Below, in pieces: positions 1-5,095 of a DNA stretch of 7,682 nt (its first letter is position 1; each line of letters starts with the position of its first letter). The translations under genes and the position numbers were made by a program. Source of the DNA: JBALVO01 sp036961445 (GTDB lineage: Bacteria; Pseudomonadota; Gammaproteobacteria; Pseudomonadales; Halieaceae). The notes below the pieces were generated by a model. The model saw only the letters and a list, made by a program, of their open reading frames with translations. It had not been told where the DNA came from and searched no databases. Location of the stretch: contig JBALVO010000154.1 of assembly GCA_036961445.1 (NCBI GenBank), positions 1 to 7,682 of the forward strand. The letters run 5' to 3'.

Positions 1-106
1 CATTCTTGTCCCCGCGGATGGCGAGAACCTGCTCACCATCGTGTTCGATTTCGATGCCGCACATGGTTTCACAGAGGTGACAGGTACGGTAGTGAAGCTG
101 ACTCAT
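1..106 (-). CDS. Molybdopterin oxidoreductase, N-terminal fragment (runs off left edge)
   Basis: Only the first 35 codons are inside the window; the gene continues past base 1. The visible protein begins MSQLHYRTCHLCETMCGI and carries Cys9, Cys12 and Cys16 (C-x2-C-x3-C followed by GI). This is the N-terminal [4Fe-4S] signature of the formate dehydrogenase/nitrate reductase type of molybdopterin oxidoreductases; the fourth Cys would lie outside the window. The following stretch ending in VLAIRGDKN also fits the family. Such enzymes bind a bis-molybdopterin guanine dinucleotide cofactor and transfer electrons through the cluster, but the substrate cannot be read from this fragment. The ATG at 104-106 is supported by a GGAG Shine-Dalgarno seven bases upstream. 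No twin-arginine signal is present, so the protein is probably cytoplasmic. The TetR-type gene lies 172 bases upstream on the same strand. Confidence 0.85.
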   Translation of the reverse strand, partial: MSQLHYRTCHLCETMCGIEIEHDGEQVLAIRGDKN

Positions 107-278
107 AGGGGCTCTCCGGGGGTGTCTTGGTAATAATATTTCTATCTGCGGCCAGATCGTGCAGGTGGGTCAGATTTAATCAGCACTAGATTCAACCAGA
201 ACTCTTATACTTAATCAATTCGTATTAAATCTATCCTGGGCGGGGTATAACATATTGGTGTCGGTGAACAGCCCATCT
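107..278. other. AT-rich intergenic region upstream of the oxidoreductase gene
   Basis: This 172-base gap holds the presumed promoter of the oxidoreductase gene and the end of the tetR transcript. Bases 171-260 are clearly more AT-rich than the surroundings. They contain an 8-base inverted repeat, GATTTAAT (173-180) and ATTAAATC (224-231), and a direct repeat TTAATCA at 176-182 and 211-217, 35 bases apart. I could not identify a convincing -35/-10 pair, and no hairpin followed by a T run marks a terminator for tetR. A repressor or activator site here is plausible but unproven. Confidence 0.3.
112..117 (-). promoter_or_regulatory. Ribosome binding site of the molybdopterin oxidoreductase gene
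   Basis: On the minus strand this reads GGAGAG, with the GGAG core seven bases before the ATG at 104-106. It fixes the start of the partial oxidoreductase gene. Confidence 0.6.
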
Positions 279-899
279 TTAAGGCCCGTCGTGAGACGAC
301 TGCTGCAGAAGGTCCACTAAACCCTGCACCAGAGTATGCAGAAAAGCAGTTCGGGCGATATTATCGGTTTGTACCAGGTAGGCTGCCAGGCCATGGACCA
401 GGAGGCTGCCGCTAAGCAGAAAGCGAGATCTGATAGCGTCCTTATCTTCTGTATTCAGAAAGGGTGCTGTCATAGCAAATAGTCGCTGGGTGTCCGCACT
501 GCCCCTATCCCGGCGTTGGCGCAATTCGCTATAGGCCTGCGTGGTCATCAACTGGCTGTGAATCTTCAGGAAAGCACGGCCGCCATCTTTATTATCGAGC
601 TGTGAGGCCATAGGCAGTACCAGTGCTTCTATCAATTCGTAAAGGGTGTAGTCACCGCGCTGCTCCAAGCTATCGAGCATCAGTGTCCGCGCATCTGAAA
701 TATCCTGAGCGTGTTTATCGAGCACCGCATCCAGCAACCCTTCCTTATTGGTGAAATGGTATTGCAGGGCGCTGCGATTTTTCTGGCCTGAGACCTTGGC
801 TATTTCGAGCAAACTGGTGCTTTCTACACCGCGCTCGGCAAAGAGGGCTTCGGCTGTATCTATTATCCGCTTGCGGGTAGCTAGGGTGTCCTTACGCAA
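279..899 (-). CDS. TetR/AcrR-family transcriptional regulator
   Basis: The 206-residue protein is of typical TetR length. Residues about 9-55 form the TetR_N DNA-binding domain: a first helix (TRKRIIDTAEALFAERG), then the helix-turn-helix TSLLEIAKVSG and recognition segment SALQYHFTNKEGLLDAVL, whose YHF-x-NKE-x-LL core is diagnostic. The rest is a helical ligand-binding and dimerisation domain with no recognisable ligand signature. The start is a TTG at 897-899; an in-frame TGA lies five codons upstream, leaving no ATG or GTG choice, though an ATT sits next to the TTG. No good Shine-Dalgarno is seen (GAGCTGG is the best), so translation may be weak. The next gene downstream on the same strand is the oxidoreductase. 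Control of its own promoter and of that gene or the acyl-CoA gene nearby is an inference from position. Confidence 0.9.
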   Translation of the reverse strand: MRKDTLATRKRIIDTAEALFAERGVESTSLLEIAKVSGQKNRSALQYHFTNKEGLLDAVLDKHAQDISDARTLMLDSLEQRGDYTLYELIEALVLPMASQLDNKDGGRAFLKIHSQLMTTQAYSELRQRRDRGSADTQRLFAMTAPFLNTEDKDAIRSRFLLSGSLLVHGLAAYLVQTDNIARTAFLHTLVQGLVDLLQQSSHDGP

Positions 900-996
900 A
901 ATGTGGCCAGCTCAGTGTAGGTAGATGGAGGCGGAGCATTATTCCACAGTTCCGCGAGCCGGTGCCAGACAAGCATATACTAATGGAGTCAGGTGC
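900..996. other. Intergenic region upstream of tetR
   Basis: This short region should contain the minus-strand tetR promoter. A 5-base inverted repeat, GCGGA (931-935) and TCCGC (951-955), is present, but no convincing -35/-10 pair was found. At its right end starts an imperfect 11-base direct repeat, CTAATGGAGTC (980-990) and CTAATGGGGTC (996-1006), offset by 16 bases. Confidence 0.25.
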
Positions 997-999
997 TAA

Positions 1000-1230
1000 T
1001 GGGGTCGAAGCCCTTTAACGTTGCGAGACGACACTGAGGCAGCTTTCCAAGTGCTCGAAAATTTATCCGTCGAAGCCGATGAGATCGACTGGCGAGCAAT
1101 TGAAGACCTCGTATTCACTCCACTACACAACGACCCTCGCTGGTTGCGACTAGTTGACAGAGTGAATTCTACCTCCCCGAGACCGGATCACATTAAACTT
1201 GAAGTGCCAACCCCAGTGGAATGGCAATAA
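1000..1230 (+). pseudogene. Relic of the C-terminus of a TPR-type protein
   Basis: The open frame begins after a TAA at 997-999 and has no ATG; the first usable start would be TTG at 1021, without a good ribosome binding site. The peptide reads TLRDDTEAAFQVLENL near the start and FTPLHNDPRWLRLVDRV near the end. This matches the way tetratricopeptide-repeat proteins, such as TolB-like or adenylate-cyclase-associated ones, commonly finish: an AL-x-GD-x-x-AF-x-x-LE repeat, then a D-P-x-F-x-x-L-x-x-DPR segment. The rest of such a gene is missing upstream, where the tetR gene lies divergently. The simplest reading is a truncated remnant left by a rearrangement. A short expressed 69-residue protein from the TTG remains possible. 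It is the only plus-strand coding signal in the window. Confidence 0.45.
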
Positions 1231-1284
1231 CTGTTGATGCCGTATTCGTCTCAGCACTTTTCCCGGAGTGTCTTGCGTGTCTCC

Positions 1285-2112
1285 CTAAGTGGTTTTGTGA
1301 CTGTGAAACGACGGTGCGCGCTTCTCCATGAATGCTGAAATTGCCTCTTTGGCCTCAGCATCTTTTATGCTCGCCAGCATATTTTCGGCTTCCAGCACCA
1401 GACTATCACGCAGACTCTGGCCAGTACCTGCGTTGAGATTGATTTTCATGCGGACCAAAGCGTTTGTCGGACCATTGGCAATGCGTGCAGCATAAGCAAG
1501 TGCATCGTCGCGAAAAGATTCCTGGGGAAATATTTTGTTAAAGATACCAAGCCTGTGTCCTTCGTCCGCTCCGATTCTATCCGCGCTGTAGAAGAGTTCC
1601 TTCGCTTTTGCGAGCCCAATAAGGCGCGGCAGGAACCAGCTAGCGCCATAGTCTCCGGACAAACCGATATTGCGAAACGCGGTGGTCACAAAAGCATTGC
1701 TGGACACCACCCGCAGATCACATGCCAGCGCGATGGAAAACCCGGCACCTGCCGCGGCCCCCGGCAGTGCGGCCAGGGTGACCTTGCTCAGTTCATGGAG
1801 CCGCAACGTCAAAGTAACCTGCTTCTGCACCAGATCCGCGACGACGTCCTGGTGTGATAGCGGGCCTGAGTCCATATCTTTGTCGCTCATCCCGCCGATG
1901 TCGCCGCCGGAACAGAAGGAATCACCTGCGCCGGTGATCATCACACAACCGACCCGATCGTCCTCCTCCAGGGTCGCTAGAGTCCGACGCAAAGCTGGTG
2001 TCAGAATGTCGCCCAATGCATTTTTCTTGTGTGGCTTATTCAGGGTTATGACACCAACCCGGTCTTCAATTCTGCACAGCAGTTCTGGTGTCCCCGTGTC
2101 TATCTCAATCAT
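1285..2112 (-). CDS. Enoyl-CoA hydratase/isomerase family protein, PaaG-like
   Basis: This 275-residue protein is a full-length crotonase-fold enzyme acting on CoA thioesters in the cytoplasm. The oxyanion-hole segments are present: SFCSGGDIGGMSD (about 65-77) and ALPGAAAGAGFSIALACD (about 115-132). The two catalytic glutamates of classical enoyl-CoA hydratase are replaced, by Ser126 and Phe146. Instead Asp154, in IGLSGDYGASWFLPRLIG, lies where PaaG (2-(1,2-epoxy-1,2-dihydrophenyl)acetyl-CoA isomerase) and related double-bond isomerases carry an aspartate. An isomerase of a 3-enoyl- or cyclic acyl-CoA is therefore more likely than a hydratase. No other phenylacetate genes are nearby, so a true PaaG role is not supported. 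The protein ends in FMEKRAPSF, as in the family. The ATG has a GAGG ten bases upstream. It appears to have its own promoter at 2160-2187. Confidence 0.9.
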   Translation of the reverse strand: MIEIDTGTPELLCRIEDRVGVITLNKPHKKNALGDILTPALRRTLATLEEDDRVGCVMITGAGDSFCSGGDIGGMSDKDMDSGPLSHQDVVADLVQKQVTLTLRLHELSKVTLAALPGAAAGAGFSIALACDLRVVSSNAFVTTAFRNIGLSGDYGASWFLPRLIGLAKAKELFYSADRIGADEGHRLGIFNKIFPQESFRDDALAYAARIANGPTNALVRMKINLNAGTGQSLRDSLVLEAENMLASIKDAEAKEAISAFMEKRAPSFHSHKTT

Positions 2113-2159
2113 GCCAAAACTGCCTCAGCTGTCTTTGGAAATACTCCTGTTCGCAGTCC

Positions 2160-2187
2160 AGTATAGGTGAGATACGCGACGTGTCGA
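2160..2187 (-). promoter_or_regulatory. Candidate sigma70 promoter of the PaaG-like gene
   Basis: On the minus strand a -35 hexamer TCGACA (2182-2187, 5 of 6 to consensus) is followed by a 16-base spacer and a -10 hexamer TATACT (2160-2165, 5 of 6). This predicts a start about 40 bases before the ATG at 2112, leaving room for the GAGG at 2123-2126. A 5-base-arm palindrome (2180-2193) covers the -35 hexamer. Confidence 0.45.
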
Positions 2188-2193
2188 TACACG
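2180..2193. promoter_or_regulatory. Short palindrome over the -35 box, possible operator
   Basis: CGTGT-CGAT-ACACG is a perfect 5-base inverted repeat with a 4-base centre. It overlaps the -35 hexamer of the candidate promoter, a typical position for repressor binding. GATAC also recurs at 2171-2175, 2186-2190 and 2193-2197. No T run follows on either strand, so it is not an intrinsic terminator. The link to the nearby TetR protein is only a guess. Confidence 0.3.
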
Positions 2194-2263
2194 ATACTAT
2201 TTGCAGGCTTGCTGTTTAGCTAATGGGATCGGAGCCTTTTTGCGCAGAGCCAGGCGCCAGCTG

Positions 2264-3715
2264 TCACCTGGTAGACGTTTTGCGCGACTGATACTCGACG
2301 TAGCGATTAACCAGTTTGTCGAGCAGGCCCTTGCTATCGCCACCGCCAATACCGGACTCCGCTCCTGCGGCCAGGTCCAGTTCAGCACCCCCGGCCCGGT
2401 ATTGCTCTGAGTACATTTCCAGGACTTTCTTCTTCACCATGCCGCGCAATGGAATGTGCGCCAGCATGCCGTAGGTCGCCGCACCGCCCTGCTGTGCGAG
2501 TTCGGGATTTTTCTTCACTGTGTCTACCGCCGCTTGCAGATCTTCCAGGTAGGGACCCACCACCTGCAGGTGCTGTGCAGTCACCATGGCATGAAGCCCG
2601 GCGGGAAGCTGGTTGCGATTAACCTGCCAGCCCTTGGCATCCATCTGGTCACCAACGGCATAGATATTCACATCCGGATCATTGGACCTGAAGGAAAACA
2701 GCGGCCCTTGGGGAGACCCCATGATCTCCAGCTCCGGAATCCGCCCTATTCCGGCCTTCAACTGATTCACCGCATCGAGCGTGTCTTTCGCCAGTTTGCG
2801 GTAGCCCTCTTTACCAAAGTACTGGGTTACGCCCCAGGCTGCGGCGTAGGCACCGCCGGGCCGGGTACCCAACAGGGCGGACGAGGCGAATACGCCACCC
2901 GGCCAGTTCTGGTAGGCAAACATCTGGTAGCGCAGGTAGTCCAGATTGCGATAGGTGATGGTAGAAGCGCCTTTGGCAGCATAGCCATACTTGTGGATAT
3001 CGGCAGATATGGATGTAACCCCGGGCACCCGGTAATCCCACAGGGGCAAGGACTCGCCGTTCATTTCCATAAACGGAAGAATGAAACCTCCCACGCAGGC
3101 ATCGACATGCAGAGGAATATTTTTCTTGCGGGCGATGGCACCCATCTCTTCAATGGGATCAATTGTCCCATGGGGGTACTCTGGGGCACTGCCAAGAATC
3201 ATCACTGTATTACGATTGATCATTCTCTTGAGTTTCTTCAGGTCCGGGGTAAAGTCTTTCTTCAGCGGTATCAGGCGTATTTTGACCCCAAAGTACTCGG
3301 ACGCCTTAAACCAGGCCACGTGGGCTGTTTTCGGAATGATCATCTCCGGCTTTTTCACCCGGCGCTGCTCTCTGGCCATATCACGATAGGTCTTTACCGC
3401 CATAAGACAGCTTTCGGTGCCGCCGGAAGTCACCACACCACAAACCTCTTCCGTGCCATTGAGAATATCCGCCGTGGCACTGATCACCTCAGTTTCCATT
3501 TTTTTAAGGCTCTTGAAAGCACCCGGGTTGAGCCCGTTTTCACAGGCAAAGCGGTGATAGGACTCTTTCAGAAAGGATGAGTGTTCCTCGTCCAGGTAGT
3601 ACACCAGGCTCCAGACCCGCCCATCCTTGTACTGTGGATCCTTGTCCTTGAAGGCCTCCAGTTGGTCAAGGATCTGGTCACGGTCACGACCGTGCTCCGG
3701 CATGGGTTTATGCAT
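2264..3715 (-). CDS. Sphingosine-1-phosphate lyase-family PLP enzyme
   Basis: The 483-residue protein belongs to the PLP-dependent group II decarboxylase-like superfamily and resembles human SGPL1 along most of its length. Family members cleave phosphorylated long-chain bases into a long-chain aldehyde and phosphoethanolamine. Numbering from the ATG at 3713-3715, the PLP features are TSGGTES (96-102), HVDACVGG with His203 and Asp205, and SADIHKYGYAAKG with the Schiff-base Lys242 and a second conserved Lys248. Further matches are YQNWPGGVFASSALLGTRPGG and, near the end, AATYGMLAHIP. The membrane anchor of eukaryotic forms is absent, so it should be soluble. A TTG at 3728-3730 extends the frame by five codons, but it overlaps the GGGAGA ribosome binding site seven bases before the ATG, so I chose the ATG. 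The DUF819 gene ends 23 bases upstream. The family's usual NPLHPD motif reads GLNPGA here, so the substrate may differ. Confidence 0.9.
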   Translation of the reverse strand: MHKPMPEHGRDRDQILDQLEAFKDKDPQYKDGRVWSLVYYLDEEHSSFLKESYHRFACENGLNPGAFKSLKKMETEVISATADILNGTEEVCGVVTSGGTESCLMAVKTYRDMAREQRRVKKPEMIIPKTAHVAWFKASEYFGVKIRLIPLKKDFTPDLKKLKRMINRNTVMILGSAPEYPHGTIDPIEEMGAIARKKNIPLHVDACVGGFILPFMEMNGESLPLWDYRVPGVTSISADIHKYGYAAKGASTITYRNLDYLRYQMFAYQNWPGGVFASSALLGTRPGGAYAAAWGVTQYFGKEGYRKLAKDTLDAVNQLKAGIGRIPELEIMGSPQGPLFSFRSNDPDVNIYAVGDQMDAKGWQVNRNQLPAGLHAMVTAQHLQVVGPYLEDLQAAVDTVKKNPELAQQGGAATYGMLAHIPLRGMVKKKVLEMYSEQYRAGGAELDLAAGAESGIGGGDSKGLLDKLVNRYVEYQSRKTSTR

Positions 3716-3722
3716 GTGTATT

Positions 3723-3728
3723 TCTCCC
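3723..3728 (-). promoter_or_regulatory. Ribosome binding site deciding the lyase start
   Basis: The minus strand reads GGGAGA with seven bases to the ATG at 3713-3715. It overlaps the alternative TTG start at 3728-3730, which has no ribosome binding site of its own, and so favours the shorter 483-residue protein. Confidence 0.7.
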
Positions 3729-3738
3729 AAACTTCATT

Positions 3739-4899
3739 TTAAAAACGCTGCAGGACCAGGGCCAGGCTGATACCCAGGTAATTACCCAGTGCGTAGCCGA
3801 TGATGCCCGTGGTCATCCCGGAAAGAATCGTCGCAGGATTACCCAGTGCTCTGGCCATCATCGGCACGAACGGAGGACTGCAAACGGCGGCGACGGAGGT
3901 CACCATAAACGTGTCGCTGTCTATTCCGGCTAGCCTGCAAAAGAGTCCATGCAACAGCAGGCTACCTGTAACGGTGCCAAACAGGAATACCGCAACACTG
4001 AAGTCTACTGCAGCGAGTTGGTCCAGGCTCGCCATAGAGGCGACAACGAAACAGAACACATAGATAAGGTACATCCCCAGCTTATAGGACAAGTGCATAG
4101 CCCTTACCTGTGGGACCAGCGACAGCAGGATACCAAGCGTGGTGAGGGCGACTATCATCACCGCAGAACTACTGCCGACAGAAAACATAAACGCGTGCAG
4201 CTCCGATAATCCCAGGGCAGCGGACACAACAAGCACCGATAGTAGCGTCGCTTTGACAATTTCAGCAAAATTACGCTTCTCCAGTAAAGGTGAATAGTCA
4301 TCGCTGTCGAAGTGATGCTCGTGTTCCACCGAGCTCTGACCAGCATCAGGAAAGCGCGACAACACCCTGCGGAAAAACGGGACCCCCAGAGTCAACATCA
4401 GCAACAGGTAGGCCGCACCGACAAAAGTGTCCAGGCTGTGAAATACGATGTACTCGCTATGGGGAATATCCAGCCCTGCCTTGATCGCCGCGAGATTGGG
4501 CGTTCCTCCGGTATAAACTCCCACCGACATGGCCGCAAAATGGCTGGCGGACTCCGCTCCCTGCCCCTTGAATACAAAAAACAGACTGGTGGCCACGGCA
4601 ACCACCGCCGTGGTGGCGAATATCATCGACAGCATCGCCTTCCCGGCGACGCGACGCCACTGGCGGATATCCAGGGTGAACAGCAGTAGTGGCATCGCCA
4701 GGGCGATTGAGAGATCGGTGACCTGCTGCTGCACCGACAGCACACTCTCGGGGATCAAACCCGCGTTTCCCGCCAGCAGTCCGGTGACATAGCACAGCAC
4801 GATAATACCGACTTTCCTGGCCCAGTCCTGATGATGGGTCAGCCAGAGAATTCCCACCGGAATGAGCAGAAATAGCGCTGTGAATAGTAGGCTCGTCAT
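3739..4899 (-). CDS. DUF819-family multi-pass membrane protein, putative transporter
   Basis: The 386-residue protein is very hydrophobic, with roughly ten membrane segments, for example at about 3-20, 29-48, 62-77, 89-110, 150-172, 213-232, 245-262, 274-291, 300-320 and 360-383. The GVYTGGTPNLAAIKAGL stretch (127-143) is the hallmark of the DUF819 (YjcL-like) family, whose substrate is unknown to me. A hydrophilic loop at about 181-210 contains a cluster of acidic and His residues (EHEHHFDSDD, 192-201). The gene lies 23 bases before the S1P lyase-like gene on the same strand, so the pair is probably co-transcribed; carrying a substrate or product of the lyase is an inference. No Shine-Dalgarno is visible before the ATG. 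A TACAAT hexamer ends six bases upstream of it, so the mRNA may be leaderless or the real signals weak. Confidence 0.85.
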   Translation of the reverse strand: MTSLLFTALFLLIPVGILWLTHHQDWARKVGIIVLCYVTGLLAGNAGLIPESVLSVQQQVTDLSIALAMPLLLFTLDIRQWRRVAGKAMLSMIFATTAVVAVATSLFFVFKGQGAESASHFAAMSVGVYTGGTPNLAAIKAGLDIPHSEYIVFHSLDTFVGAAYLLLMLTLGVPFFRRVLSRFPDAGQSSVEHEHHFDSDDYSPLLEKRNFAEIVKATLLSVLVVSAALGLSELHAFMFSVGSSSAVMIVALTTLGILLSLVPQVRAMHLSYKLGMYLIYVFCFVVASMASLDQLAAVDFSVAVFLFGTVTGSLLLHGLFCRLAGIDSDTFMVTSVAAVCSPPFVPMMARALGNPATILSGMTTGIIGYALGNYLGISLALVLQRF

Positions 4900-4920
4900 C
4901 CGAACTATTGTACGTGGAAA

Positions 4921-5022
4921 TTAGCGATAGTTCGCCTTGAGCCCGCTTGGTGCTCGTGGGCCGAAGTAAATATCAATCGAGACGTCGCACTCTTTTTCAG
5001 GCCCGGTGTGTTGGAATCGACA
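4921..5022 (-). pseudogene. Decayed relic of a DUF1254/DUF1214-type protein
   Basis: Read on the minus strand, bases 4986 down to 4924 encode DVSIDIYFGPRAPSGLKANY plus Arg, then stop at TAA (4921-4923). This closely resembles the DUF1214 segment of DUF1254/DUF1214 proteins, typically near DGSVDIYFGPKAPAGKEANW. The preceding conserved part, DSNTPGLKKSA, is found in the neighbouring frame (about 5022-4987), so a single-base loss around 4987 would explain the break. The family normally continues for some 30 or more residues after this point, but here the stop cuts it off, and no start or upstream domain is visible between here and the WS/DGAT stop at 5096. It is a short non-functional remnant in the gap before the DUF819 gene. 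The match spans only about 30 residues, hence the moderate confidence. Confidence 0.5.
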
Positions 5023-5095
5023 CCGCCTTTCTCAACGTCGCGGATAGAATTCAGCCGTGTCGCGAACGCCTGGACGGCTTGGTAGTCGTTTCCGT

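Noticed and set aside
204..219. FNR/Anr-type box upstream of the molybdopterin oxidoreductase
   Set aside because: TTGAT is present on the minus strand but the second half-site reads TATAA rather than ATCAA, so the match is poor.
2249..2263. Hairpin just after the lyase stop as a terminator
   Set aside because: The six-pair stem includes two G-U pairs and is not followed by a T run on the minus strand.
2456..3580. 374-codon plus-strand open frame opposite the S1P lyase-like gene
   Set aside because: It is antisense to a clear enzyme with intact motifs and shows no recognisable domain, so it is a shadow of the lyase codons.
3728..3730. TTG as the start of the lyase
   Set aside because: It overlaps the GGGAGA ribosome binding site that serves the ATG at 3713-3715, and it has no ribosome binding site of its own.
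4943..4963. GCCCGC/GTGGGC hairpin as an intrinsic terminator after the WS/DGAT operon
   Set aside because: The stem needs a G-U pair, no T run follows on the minus strand, and the bases are part of the DUF1214-like relic.
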